Assembly: GCF_050262165.1 (NCBI RefSeq)
Contig: NZ_CP189844.1
Length of the DNA stretch: 64,000 bases
Direction: 5' to 3' (one strand)
DNA from: Parvimonas sp015257355
GTDB lineage: Bacteria > Bacillota > Clostridia > Tissierellales > Peptoniphilaceae
The notes beneath the pieces were generated by a model that saw only the letters and a program-made list of their open reading frames with translations, was not told the DNA's origin and ran no database searches. The position numbers were made by a program, and so were the translations under genes. Of the stretch, positions 32,098 through 41,282 are shown in pieces (within the stretch, counting starts at the first letter, position 1; each line of letters starts with the position of its first letter).

Positions 32098-33483
32098 ATG
32101 AAGATTTATAACACATTAACAAGAAAGAAAGAAGAATTTATACCTATACAACCGGGCAAGGCATTAATTTATGTTTGTGGACCAACTGTATATAATTACA
32201 TTCATATTGGTAATTCAAGACCTATGATTGTATATGATACATTGAGAAGATATCTTTTATACATAGGGTATGATGTAAAATATGTAAGTAATTTTACTGA
32301 TATTGATGATAAGATTATAAATAGAGCTAAGGAAGAAAATGTACCTTTTACAGATATTACTAAAAAATATATCGAAGCATATCTTGAAGATAGTTATGCA
32401 TTAAATCTTTTTGAAAGTCATACAATTCATCCTAAAGCAACAGAATGTATTGATGAGATGATTGAATTTGTAAAGATTTTAGAAGAAAAGGACATTGCTT
32501 ACAATGTTGATGGTAATGTTTATTTTGATATTACTAAAGCAAAAGATTATGGTAAATTATCAAGAAAAAATATTGAGGATTTAAGAGCTGGAGCAAGAAT
32601 TGATATTTCTGACGAAAAGAAAAATCCTCTTGATTTTGCTCTTTGGAAAAAAAGAAAAGATGAAACTGAACCTGCTTGGGAAAGTCCATGGGGAATGGGT
32701 AGACCAGGATGGCATTTGGAATGTTCAGTAATGGCTAAAAAACTTTTAGGAGAGACAATTGATATTCATGCTGGTGGAGAAGATTTACAATTCCCCCACC
32801 ATGAAAATGAAATTGCTCAATCCGAATGTTGTAATGACAAAATTTTTGCTAACTACTGGATGCATAATGGAATGATTAATGTTGATAACGAAAAAATGAG
32901 TAAGTCAAAAGGTAATTTCTTTACAGTTAAAGATATTCAAAAAGAATATGACTTAGAAGTTGTTAGACTTTGGATTTTATCTACTCATTATAGAAATCCA
33001 TTAAATTTCAGTAGAGAAGTTATGGAACAAACAAAAAATGGTCTTGAAAGAATGTATAATGGCAAAGAACATTTAGAAAGACTTTTAGAAATTTGTGAAG
33101 AAAAAGAAGATGGAGATATTTCTAAATTAGTTGAGCTTAAAAAAGAATTCTTAGAATCTATGGATGATGACTTAAATACTGCAGATGCAATTTCTAAGAT
33201 TTACGAGCTTATTCGTTATACTAATTCATTTGATGAAAATACTGATTTAAAAGTAGTTAAAGGAGCAGTTAAATTATTGGATGACTTTGCTTCTGTTTTA
33301 GGTCTTCTTTACAAAGAAGAAGATAATAATTTGGACGAAAAAGTTGAAAAATTAATTGAAGAAAGAGAAGAAGCTAGAAAAAATAAAGATTTCAAGAGAG
33401 CAGATGAAATTCGTGATATCTTAAAAGAAATGAATATAGAATTGAAAGACACTAGAAATGGTGTTATTTGGAAAAGGGTGTAA
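32098..33483 (+). CDS. cysS: Cysteinyl-tRNA synthetase
   Basis: A 461-residue class I synthetase. The HIGH motif is HIGNSRP (about 39-45) after the zinc ligand in VCGPTVYN, the central WHLECSVM and HAGGEDLQFPHHENE hold the remaining zinc ligands, and KMSKS is intact in EKMSKSKGNFF. I start at ATG 32098 (GAGGTG upstream); an upstream in-frame ATG at 32032 lies inside the T-box terminator. Confidence 0.95.
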   Translation: MKIYNTLTRKKEEFIPIQPGKALIYVCGPTVYNYIHIGNSRPMIVYDTLRRYLLYIGYDVKYVSNFTDIDDKIINRAKEENVPFTDITKKYIEAYLEDSYALNLFESHTIHPKATECIDEMIEFVKILEEKDIAYNVDGNVYFDITKAKDYGKLSRKNIEDLRAGARIDISDEKKNPLDFALWKKRKDETEPAWESPWGMGRPGWHLECSVMAKKLLGETIDIHAGGEDLQFPHHENEIAQSECCNDKIFANYWMHNGMINVDNEKMSKSKGNFFTVKDIQKEYDLEVVRLWILSTHYRNPLNFSREVMEQTKNGLERMYNGKEHLERLLEICEEKEDGDISKLVELKKEFLESMDDDLNTADAISKIYELIRYTNSFDENTDLKVVKGAVKLLDDFASVLGLLYKEEDNNLDEKVEKLIEEREEARKNKDFKRADEIRDILKEMNIELKDTRNGVIWKRV

Positions 33484-33484
33484 T

Positions 33485-34222
33485 ATGAGCGACTATATAT
33501 TTGGTAGAAATGCTGTTTTAGAGGCTTTAGAAAGTGATAGAAAAGTAGAAAAAATCTACATTTTAAAAGGTGATTTAAAAGGCTCAATAAATAAAATAAT
33601 TGGAAAGGCTAAAGCTAATGGTATTTTAATTTCTGAAATTGATAAACATAAATTAGAAAATATGGCAGAAGGTGTTGTACATCAAGGTGTTTGTGCTTTG
33701 GTTTCTAGTTTTGACTATTCAACAGTTGAGGAAATTATTAATAGTGCAAAATCAAAAAATGAAGATTTGTTTTTAGTTATTTTAGATGAAATTGAAGATC
33801 CACATAATTTCGGAGCTATCATTCGTACTTGTGAAGCTGTTGGTGTTCATGGAATAATTGTTTCAAAAAGAAATCAAGCACCAGTAACATCAATTGTTCA
33901 AAAGTCTTCAGCTGGAGCAGTAAATCATATTAAAATAGCAAAAGTTGCTAATATTGCAGATACTATTTTGAAATTACAAAAAGAAAATGTATGGGTTTAT
34001 GGAGCATGTGGAGAGGCAGAAAAAATTTATACGGATATGGATTTTAAAGGGAATATTGCAATAGTAATTGGAAACGAAGGAAAAGGAATAGGTCAACTTA
34101 TAAGAAAGAGATGTGACTTCTTAACTAAACTTCCAATGAAAGGTAAAGTTTCAAGCCTTAACGCATCAAATGCCTGTGCTATTCTAGTTTATGAGGCATT
34201 AAGACAAAGAGATGAAAACTAA
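33485..34222 (+). CDS. rlmB: 23S rRNA 2'-O-methyltransferase RlmB (SpoU family)
   Basis: A 245-residue protein with an N-terminal substrate-binding domain (YIFGRNAVLEALES) and the knotted SpoU domain. Motif 1 is DEIEDPHNFGAIIRTCEA, motif 2 GNEGKGIGQLIRKRCD, motif 3 VSSLNASNACAILVYEA. In Firmicutes it follows cysS and precedes the YacP gene, as here. AAGGGTG lies upstream of the ATG at 33485. Confidence 0.92.
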   Translation: MSDYIFGRNAVLEALESDRKVEKIYILKGDLKGSINKIIGKAKANGILISEIDKHKLENMAEGVVHQGVCALVSSFDYSTVEEIINSAKSKNEDLFLVILDEIEDPHNFGAIIRTCEAVGVHGIIVSKRNQAPVTSIVQKSSAGAVNHIKIAKVANIADTILKLQKENVWVYGACGEAEKIYTDMDFKGNIAIVIGNEGKGIGQLIRKRCDFLTKLPMKGKVSSLNASNACAILVYEALRQRDEN

Positions 34223-34733
34223 AAAATTAATAATTATAGACGGATACAATATTTTAAATGCTTGGGAAAAATATAAACCATTTTTAAAGTTGAGTTTTGA
34301 AAATGCTAGACAAGAGCTGATATATGATATGGGAGAGTATTCAAAACTTGTAGGAATAGATTTGCTATTAGTTTTTGATGCTTACAAGATTAATTTTAAA
34401 GGAAGCTCTGAGATTATAAAAGGTATAGAGGTAGTTTATACAAAACAAAATGAAACTGCGGACCAATATATCGAAAAAAAATTAGATGAAATGGGAAGAA
34501 AAATCTTAGTTTCAGTAGGAACTGATGACACTCTTATTCAAAAACTTGTTACACAAAGAGGTGGAAATGTCTTAACTGCAAAAGAATTATTGTATCGTTA
34601 TGAGAATTTAAAAAATAAAAGTAACCGTTATGAAATAAAAAATAGAATTTCTAACAAAAGCTATTTCAACACACTAGATGAAAAAGCATTAAATCAACTA
34701 GATGAAATAGAAGAAAAATTATTTGGAAAGTAG
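34212..34733 (+). CDS. YacP/Rae1-like NYN domain ribonuclease
   Basis: A 173-residue NYN (PIN-like) protein. IIDGYNILNAW at residues 7-17 holds the first catalytic Asp, and LLVFDAYK and VGTDDTLIQ hold further acidic residues. Bacillus Rae1 (YacP) cleaves mRNA in the ribosomal A site. It overlaps rlmB by 11 bases. Confidence 0.85.
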   Translation: MKTKKLIIIDGYNILNAWEKYKPFLKLSFENARQELIYDMGEYSKLVGIDLLLVFDAYKINFKGSSEIIKGIEVVYTKQNETADQYIEKKLDEMGRKILVSVGTDDTLIQKLVTQRGGNVLTAKELLYRYENLKNKSNRYEIKNRISNKSYFNTLDEKALNQLDEIEEKLFGK

Positions 34734-34741
34734 GGGGAATT

Positions 34742-35170
34742 ATGAGAAAACCTTGGGCAGAATATTTTATGGATTTAGCTAAAATGGTTGCAACTAGAGG
34801 TACATGCGATAGAGCTTATGTTGGTTGTGTTTTAGTTAATAAAGATAATAGAATTGTTTCAACTGGATATAATGGTTCAATTTCAGGAAATCCTCAATGT
34901 GATGAAATAGGTCATACAATGAGAGATGGTCATTGTATCGCAACAATTCATGCTGAACAAAATGCACTTTTATATTGTGCAAGAGAAGGAATAAAAGTAA
35001 AGGGATGCACTTGTTATGTAACTCATTTTCCATGTTTGAATTGTACTAAGGCGTTAATTCAAGCCGGAATTTCAAAAATATACTATGATAATAGTTATAG
35101 AATGGATGAGTATGCAATTGAGTTACTCAAAAAAAATAATATCGAGTTTATAAAACTGGGAGATAATTAA
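34742..35170 (+). CDS. comEB: Deoxycytidylate deaminase (ComEB-like)
   Basis: A 142-residue zinc deaminase converting dCMP to dUMP for thymidylate synthesis. Zinc ligands and the proton shuttle are in HAEQNAL (about 82-88) and PCLNC (about 103-107), and an extra CxxxH-type site near CDEIGHTM is typical of dCMP deaminases. It is the last gene of the cysS run. Confidence 0.88.
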   Translation: MRKPWAEYFMDLAKMVATRGTCDRAYVGCVLVNKDNRIVSTGYNGSISGNPQCDEIGHTMRDGHCIATIHAEQNALLYCAREGIKVKGCTCYVTHFPCLNCTKALIQAGISKIYYDNSYRMDEYAIELLKKNNIEFIKLGDN

Positions 35171-35874
35171 AAAGGATATGATAATAATATCCTTAGACTG
35201 ATGACAAAGGTGTCGATGAGCAGCCATTGGCACTTTTTTAGTGGGGGAAAAAGAGAATAAGTAGTATAATAATCAGACTATAATCAAATAATTTAAAAAG
35301 AAATCCAACCTTCTACGATGCTTCTCATCTAGTTGGTACCCGTGAACCTTATTGTTTCACAATAAAAACAAAAATATAAAAAAGTAAAGACAAAAATTAT
35401 ACTTTGTCTTTGCTCTGAATGTATCGTAGATACATGTAGTAATTATATTTTTTATTTCTTTCAGAAATATTATTGTTTGTAAACAAACAATAATTGAGAT
35501 CTTTCGACTACACTACGTTTCGCTCAAGATGACGTGTTAGGAGTATTTCTTTACAAATAACTTTGACGTGCATTATTTTGTTTTATATATATTTTATCAC
35601 CTTTTTTAAAATAATTTTCGAAGTTTATTTGCTTTTAACGTCTAGCTTTTAAACAAAGGTACTTCCTTTATACGTCATCTCGACCAACGCGAATCTAGCC
35701 CTAACTTTGCTTGTTTACAAGCAAAAGTAGGTCTGACGCAAAGATTGTTCAAATCTTTGATTTGAGTACAATCGACTGAGGAGATCCCATACTTTTGCTT
35801 TAGCAAAAGTAAATGTATTGTAGATACATCCAGACTTATGGCAAAGGCATCGATGAGCAATTATTGGCACTTTT
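35171..35874. repeat. Gene-free repeat patch between comEB and asnA
   Basis: About 700 bases without a credible gene. It holds: a hairpin AAGGATAT/ATATCCTT (35172-35194); an imperfect direct repeat of about 45 bases (35192-35240 and 35832-35877, sharing TCGATGAGCA and ATTGGCACTTTTTT); a minus-strand 66-bp repeat (35300-35365); and the hairpins ATGTATC/GATACAT near 35420 and its relative near 35815. A palindrome TTGTTTGTAAACAAACAA lies near 35470. A pair of segments (about 35498-35540 and 35670-35790) resemble the halves of an interspersed element with GAGATC ends. Confidence 0.6.
35300..35365 (-). repeat. 66-bp repeat, diverged minus-strand copy
   Basis: Read on the minus strand this is exactly 66 bases, begins TTATTGTGAAACAA and matches the 18090-18155 copy at 55 of 66 positions. 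The arms changed to CCAAC/GTTGG, but still pair, in a register shifted by one base. Confidence 0.75.
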
Positions 35875-36888
35875 TTATAGTAAATTTATTTTGTTTTCTT
35901 TGCAAATTTTCAACATTTCATCTGGCCAAAAACTTGATTGAACTTCTCCAATATGTGCTTTTTGAAGGAAAAACATACAAATTCTTGATTGTCCAATTCC
36001 ACCACCAATAGTAAATGGTAATTCATCATTAAGTAACATTTTGTGGTAGTTTAATGTTTTTCTATCTTCGTTACCACTTAATTTTAATTGATTTAATAGT
36101 ATTTCTTTATTAACTCTAATTCCCATTGAGGATAGTTCTAATGATGAATTTAAGATAGGATTCCAGAAAATTAAGTCTCCATTTAAATTCCAGTCATCAT
36201 AGTCCGGACTTCTTGTATCATGTTTATTTCCACTATTTAAAACATTTCCTATTTTTGTTATAAATACTGCTTTTTTTGCTCTTGCTATCTTATGTTCTCT
36301 TTCTTTTGGAGTATCGTTAGGGAACATATCTTCAAGTTCTTGAGTAGAAATAAAAAATACTTTTTCTGGTAAAGACTTTTTATAGTTTAAAAATCTTCTA
36401 GATAGGTATTCATCAGTTCTTTTAAATACATTAAAGATTTTCTTTACTATATCTGTCAAAAATTTCTCATTTCTATCTTCGTTCTTTATAACTCTTTCCC
36501 AATCCCATTGATCAACATAGATAGAGTGAATATTATCCAATGTTTCACAAGGTCTTATGGCATTCATATCTGTGTATATTCCTTCTCCAACTGAGATTCC
36601 ATAATTTTTTAGAGCAATTCTCTTCCATTTTGCTAGAGATTGAACTATTTCTAGTTGTTCAAAATTTTCTATTTCACTTAAAGAAAAGCTAACAGGGGAT
36701 TCAGTTCCACTTAGATTATCATTTATTCCAGTGTTCTTTTTAACAAATAAAGGCGCAGAAACTCTTGTTAGATTTAGTTCATTTGCTAAATTTGTTTCAA
36801 AAAAATCCTTAATTTCTTTAATTGCTTTTTGTGTTTCTATTATGTTTAAATCTGAAGAATATCCTTCGGGGATAACAATATTATTCAT
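35875..36888 (-). CDS. asnA: Aspartate-ammonia ligase
   Basis: A 337-residue class II-type enzyme that makes asparagine from aspartate and ammonia with ATP. IVIPEGYSSDLNIIETQ at the start, SVGEGIYTDMNAIRP, and the final GGGIGQSRICMFFL (motif 3) are characteristic. The ATG at 36888 has AGGAGTGA upstream; longer in-frame starts lack a site. I saw no asparagine T-box in the 130 bases upstream. Confidence 0.93.
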   Translation of the reverse strand: MNNIVIPEGYSSDLNIIETQKAIKEIKDFFETNLANELNLTRVSAPLFVKKNTGINDNLSGTESPVSFSLSEIENFEQLEIVQSLAKWKRIALKNYGISVGEGIYTDMNAIRPCETLDNIHSIYVDQWDWERVIKNEDRNEKFLTDIVKKIFNVFKRTDEYLSRRFLNYKKSLPEKVFFISTQELEDMFPNDTPKEREHKIARAKKAVFITKIGNVLNSGNKHDTRSPDYDDWNLNGDLIFWNPILNSSLELSSMGIRVNKEILLNQLKLSGNEDRKTLNYHKMLLNDELPFTIGGGIGQSRICMFFLQKAHIGEVQSSFWPDEMLKICKENKINLL

Positions 36889-36982
36889 AAGATCACTCCT
36901 TAATAATTTACTAAAATATAGAATTAATGATACTATATTCTTCAAATATTGTCAATAGTTTAGAGAGGTAAAATATTATATT

Positions 36983-37012
36983 AAAAAAATAGAGTTGTTA
37001 TCAACTCTATTT
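36983..37012 (-). terminator. Terminator of ricT
   Basis: AATAGAGTTG and CAACTCTATT form a hairpin with a T-run on the minus strand. It lies between the ricT stop and the asnA promoter region. Confidence 0.8.
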
Positions 37013-37020
37013 AATATCTA

Positions 37021-37902
37021 CTACAATAATTGCTCGATGTATTCAAATTGAATATCTTCATCTTTTTTAGCATAAGCCATATCTCTTTCTTTTGTAACAG
37101 CAATATTATCTACAAAAAAAGGTTTAATAGTCTCTGTGTTATTGTCCTCATTAAATAATTTTACCTTTACTATTTCAGATAGAGTATAGCTATCAACTAC
37201 AACACCTTTCCCTTCATCAGTAATAACAAATGTTCCACAAGGTGGTATTTTTTTTAGCTTTTCTTCATAGACATTTTGTTCGTATTTTAAACAACACATA
37301 AGTCTACCACAAGTTCCTGAAATTTTATTTTGATTTAAAGATAGAGATTGATCTCTTGCCATTTTAATAGTTACAGGAGCAAATTCTCCTAAAAATCTTT
37401 TACAACAGCATTCTTGACCACATGAGCCAATTGCACCAATTATTTTAGCATGATCTCTAACTCCGATTTGTCTTAGTTCTATTCTATTTTTAAATATATA
37501 TGCAAGATCTTTAACTAATTCTCTAAAATCAATTCTATTATCAGAAACAAAGTAAAAAATTACTTTTTGATTATCGAATGTATATTCACAATCAACTAAT
37601 TTCATATCTAAGCCGTGTTCTTGTGCTTTTACTTTACAAATTTCTATAGCATCTTTAGCTTTTTTCTTATTTTCTTCATGGATATATTTATCCATGTTGT
37701 CTGCAATTCTCAAAACTGGTTTTAATGAAGAAACAAGTTTTGACTCTTCAACCTCTCTAGGTTCAATGGCTACAACTCCATATTCAATTCCACGAGAAGT
37801 TTCAACAATTACATGGTCATTTTTATTTATACTAAAGTTGCAGGGATCAAAGTAATAAATTTTTCCGGCTTCTTTGAATCTTATCCCAACTACTTTTTTC
37901 AT
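37021..37902 (-). CDS. ricT: PSP1-domain regulatory protein RicT (YaaT)
   Basis: A 293-residue PSP1 protein. The cysteine cluster GSCGQECCCKRFLG (about 154-167) with later GTCGRLMCCLKYE binds iron-sulfur clusters in the Bacillus Y-complex (RicA-RicF-RicT), which stimulates RNase Y-dependent mRNA processing. The other two subunits are not in this window. AGGAGGAAC precedes the ATG, and a TATAAT lies about 30 bases upstream. Confidence 0.9.
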   Translation of the reverse strand: MKKVVGIRFKEAGKIYYFDPCNFSINKNDHVIVETSRGIEYGVVAIEPREVEESKLVSSLKPVLRIADNMDKYIHEENKKKAKDAIEICKVKAQEHGLDMKLVDCEYTFDNQKVIFYFVSDNRIDFRELVKDLAYIFKNRIELRQIGVRDHAKIIGAIGSCGQECCCKRFLGEFAPVTIKMARDQSLSLNQNKISGTCGRLMCCLKYEQNVYEEKLKKIPPCGTFVITDEGKGVVVDSYTLSEIVKVKLFNEDNNTETIKPFFVDNIAVTKERDMAYAKKDEDIQFEYIEQLL

Positions 37903-37989
37903 AGTTCCTCCTAAAATTTATACACACATATTATACCATAATTCTCTGTTGAATACTAGATATATTAATTTAATGGGATTAGAGTTGTT

Positions 37990-38022
37990 ATAAAAAACAA
38001 CGGAATTTTTTTCCGTTGTTTA
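37990..38022 (-). terminator. Terminator of the FtsX-type exporter operon
   Basis: AAACAACGGAA pairs with TTCCGTTGTTT; on the minus strand the hairpin is followed by TTTTTTAT. It is about 45 bases after the permease stop codon. Confidence 0.75.
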
Positions 38023-38065
38023 TAAGATTATACTCTTGATTATGACAGAATTAAGCGATAGTAAA

Positions 38066-40375
38066 TTATTCTCTGTTTTTTAGAACTTCGCTGAAATTCA
38101 TCTTTGATATTCTATAAAATTGTAATATACTTACAAATAGATAAGTAGCAATAGTTATCACAATTGACATTATTACAATTTTTAGCGAAATTTCAAGCTC
38201 TAAATATCCTGAAAATTTTAGCATTGAATAATACATTATTTGTTTTACTGTATATATTTCAAGTGGTATTAAAGCTATTAAACTTAATAATACTGTTAGA
38301 GTTACTGGTCGAATATAGATTTTTGAAATTTCTCTATTCGTGTAACCGAAAATTTTTAAATATGCAATTTGGATAGTATTTTTATCTGTTATTATTTTCA
38401 TTAGACTGTAAGTAAAGCCTGCTAAGAATATTGTAGATACAGCTATAAATGCAGATAGCATTGGTCCCATGAGTTTAGACATCTGTTTAGAAACATCTGT
38501 CATTGAATTTTCATCTATTGTCGTTGAAACATACTTTTCATCAATATCCAATTTTTCATTACTAAAATATCCATTAAAGAATTCTTTATTTTGCTCTAAT
38601 TCTTCATTCAAATATTCTTGCTTTATAAAGGCTGAAAGATTAGCAGACTTTTTGTGTATACCAACTATTTTATAAGTCTTTTCTTTATCTGATAAATTCC
38701 CTTTAACTGTTATTTCATCTCCAATATACTTTCTAAGTTTCTTTGAAAGATTTTCACTAATAACTATCTCATTTTTGTTTTCGGGTAGTTTGGTGTTTTC
38801 AAAGTATTTTGAATTTTCAGTAATTCCTAAAAGAAGTATGTCTTCATCTGATTTTTTGATACTATGATAAACTCTTGCTGGTGTAGTCGTATATTTTTCT
38901 GCTGTTTTATTGCTAATTTCAATAGGAGCCTTTAGCACATATTGATATTTACTAATCAAATTTTCTTTTATATTATTTCCGTAGTTATCGAATGTAGGTT
39001 TTGCAGAAATTCCAAAGATGAATAATATTGAAGTAAAAAATATTCCTAGTACTATCGCTACATAATCACCTTTGTTGGATTTTATAATTGATTTTCTAAA
39101 TGAACCTAAAAAGTTTTTGTTGACTTTTAATTCATTTTCATGCTTTGACTTTCTTTTATTTTTATAATGTTTTAAATTTTTTCTTAAAAAATCTAATGGT
39201 GTGAAGTTTAATTTTCTATAAATATAGATATAATTAAAAATTAAAATTATTGAAATAGGGATTATAGTTGTAATTATTAATGCTTCAAAGTTGAAACTAG
39301 GAGTGAAGTTCTGCATATTAAATGATTTGTAGTAAACAGATTTAAAAGAATTTGTAAAAACTGTGTACCCAAAAATATTTCCTAAAACAGCAGCAAAAAA
39401 TGTAATTATAAGAGAGTTTGCTATATAATTTATAACAAGTTCTGATTTTTTATATCCATTCGCAAGAAGTATTCCGATTATTTCAGATTCTTCTTGTATT
39501 TTACTCACAATAGAAAGTGCAAATATGAATCCTATTAGCGTTACCATTAAGCAAAGCAAAACAATAACCATTGGCCTATCTCCACCCATATCGTCAATTA
39601 AATAACTTATTGCATTATTATCTTTTTTTGGAAGTTGTTCTAAAACTGTTTTTGATATATTAGCAGAATTTACAACTTCTTTATTTTTTTCTTTCGTTTC
39701 TTTTTCGCTTAGATCTCTATCATTAAATCTATAAGAAACTTGATATTTTAGCTTACTTTCATTAAAAATATCTTTATCCTCGTCAGATACCAATCCAACT
39801 CCAAAATCTATTGCATTAAATATTAAATCTGTAGATTTTTGAAATGATGAATTATAATCCGGAGTTACTATAAATCCAACTATTTTAAAAATTCGTTCTT
39901 TATTATCTTTAAAAAATTCTTTTTTAAAAGTGATAGTATCACCGACTTTTAAATCATTATTTTCAGCAAATAATTTATTTATAGTTATTTCATTTTTGTT
40001 TTTTGCAAGATTACCTTCATTTAAAACAGGGAGATTTATATTTTTTCTATTTGTATAAAGCCTAATTGTCTTTTCGTCTTTATCATCTTTAATTTTATTA
40101 ATTTTTGCATCAACATAAGGAGCTTTCTCGACTTTAACATTAGTTTTTTCAATGGATTTTAATACTTCCTCTGTAGGGTCAAATGCGAATAAAATTTTTC
40201 CATCTTCAACAACTCCAGTTGACATAAGTTCATAATATAAAGTCTTGATACTTCCTGATGAAACTAACATGCCTGAAGTTGTGGAAATCATAAAAAACAG
40301 AAGTATAAAGAGAAATAAATTTTTTGACCATTGAGCTTTTAATCCTCTAAGAATTCTTTTGTTTAAATTTCTCAT
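38066..40375 (-). CDS. FtsX-like ABC permease (MacB/LolC type, two permease domains)
   Basis: A 769-residue permease. One N-terminal helix (about 18-38) is followed by a ~220-residue extracytoplasmic domain, then three helices (about 270-390). A fifth helix near 440 precedes a second outside domain, and three helices (about 640-755) end the protein. Such duplicated FtsX permeases act as mechanotransmitters for lipoprotein or peptide handling. I start at ATG 40373-40375 with GGAGTGG upstream, one base after the stop of its ATPase. Confidence 0.82.
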   Translation of the reverse strand: MRNLNKRILRGLKAQWSKNLFLFILLFFMISTTSGMLVSSGSIKTLYYELMSTGVVEDGKILFAFDPTEEVLKSIEKTNVKVEKAPYVDAKINKIKDDKDEKTIRLYTNRKNINLPVLNEGNLAKNKNEITINKLFAENNDLKVGDTITFKKEFFKDNKERIFKIVGFIVTPDYNSSFQKSTDLIFNAIDFGVGLVSDEDKDIFNESKLKYQVSYRFNDRDLSEKETKEKNKEVVNSANISKTVLEQLPKKDNNAISYLIDDMGGDRPMVIVLLCLMVTLIGFIFALSIVSKIQEESEIIGILLANGYKKSELVINYIANSLIITFFAAVLGNIFGYTVFTNSFKSVYYKSFNMQNFTPSFNFEALIITTIIPISIILIFNYIYIYRKLNFTPLDFLRKNLKHYKNKRKSKHENELKVNKNFLGSFRKSIIKSNKGDYVAIVLGIFFTSILFIFGISAKPTFDNYGNNIKENLISKYQYVLKAPIEISNKTAEKYTTTPARVYHSIKKSDEDILLLGITENSKYFENTKLPENKNEIVISENLSKKLRKYIGDEITVKGNLSDKEKTYKIVGIHKKSANLSAFIKQEYLNEELEQNKEFFNGYFSNEKLDIDEKYVSTTIDENSMTDVSKQMSKLMGPMLSAFIAVSTIFLAGFTYSLMKIITDKNTIQIAYLKIFGYTNREISKIYIRPVTLTVLLSLIALIPLEIYTVKQIMYYSMLKFSGYLELEISLKIVIMSIVITIATYLFVSILQFYRISKMNFSEVLKNRE

Positions 40376-40376
40376 G

Positions 40377-41075
40377 TTACCACTCCAATTCTTGTGCATC
40401 CATTATTTTGTAATTTTCAATTTCTTGACATATAACTCCATCTTTAAGCCTTATTGTAATATTAGACATCTTAGTTATTTCTTCATTATGAGTTGCAAGA
40501 ATAATCGTAGTTTCGTACTCTTTATTTATTCTTTGAAGTAGTGATAAAATATCTTTTGAAGTTTTATAATCTAAAGCACCCGTAGGCTCATCACAAAGTA
40601 ATATTTCAGGTTTTTTTATTAAAGCACGACCTATTGCGCATCTTTGTTGTTGTCCACCTGATAATTGTCTTGGATATTTATTTTTATGTTCCCATAAACC
40701 TAAATCTTTTATTAATTTTTCAATATCCATAGGGTCATTATGTATAAAAGAACCAACCTGAATATTTTCTGTTACGGTTAAGTCCGGAATTAAATTGTAA
40801 AATTGAAAAATAAAGCCTAAATATTTTCTTCTAAAATTTGAAAGGGCATTTTGTTTTAAATTTAAAATTTCATATTCATTTATCACTATAGAACCACTGT
40901 CGATTTTTTCAAGTCCGCCAATGGCATTAAGTAATGTTGATTTTCCTGAACCAGATGGTCCTAATAGAGTACAAAGTACACCTTTTTCTAAAGAAAAATT
41001 TATATCTTTTAAAACGGAAATTTTATTTTCATTTGTTCCATAAGATTTGTTTAAATTTTTTACAACTAAAAACAT
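40377..41075 (-). CDS. ABC transporter ATPase, LolD/MacB type
   Basis: A 232-residue ATPase with Walker A GPSGSGKST (about 36-44), Q-loop FQFYNLIPDL, signature LSGGQQQRCAIGRAL, Walker B ILLCDEPTGALD and switch His in ATHNEE. The LDL-type D-loop (TGALDYKTS) is typical of FtsX partners. ATG 41075 with GGAGG 5 bases upstream is preferred to the ATG four codons earlier. It forms a two-gene operon with the following permease. Confidence 0.9.
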   Translation of the reverse strand: MFLVVKNLNKSYGTNENKISVLKDINFSLEKGVLCTLLGPSGSGKSTLLNAIGGLEKIDSGSIVINEYEILNLKQNALSNFRRKYLGFIFQFYNLIPDLTVTENIQVGSFIHNDPMDIEKLIKDLGLWEHKNKYPRQLSGGQQQRCAIGRALIKKPEILLCDEPTGALDYKTSKDILSLLQRINKEYETTIILATHNEEITKMSNITIRLKDGVICQEIENYKIMDAQELEW

Positions 41076-41282
41076 AAATACCTCCATAAAAATTTATTTA
41101 ACTTTAAACCAATTATAGCACTTTTGATATTTATTATCAACAATAAAATTTTATAATAGATAGTACTTTTTAATTTGATTATTAAAGAGATTTTTGCGGT
41201 ATATTATTTTTGTTATTGACTATTTTATAGTATAATATAAAGATGAGATTTAATATGTTATATAGATATTTAGGAGTGGATT

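Noticed and set aside
35675..35860. Minus-strand open frame in the repeat patch
   Set aside because: It runs through hairpins and repeated segments and has no ribosome site.
36889..37020. Asparagine T-box upstream of asnA
   Set aside because: No GGGTGGAACCGCG-type sequence; the only hairpin is the ricT terminator.
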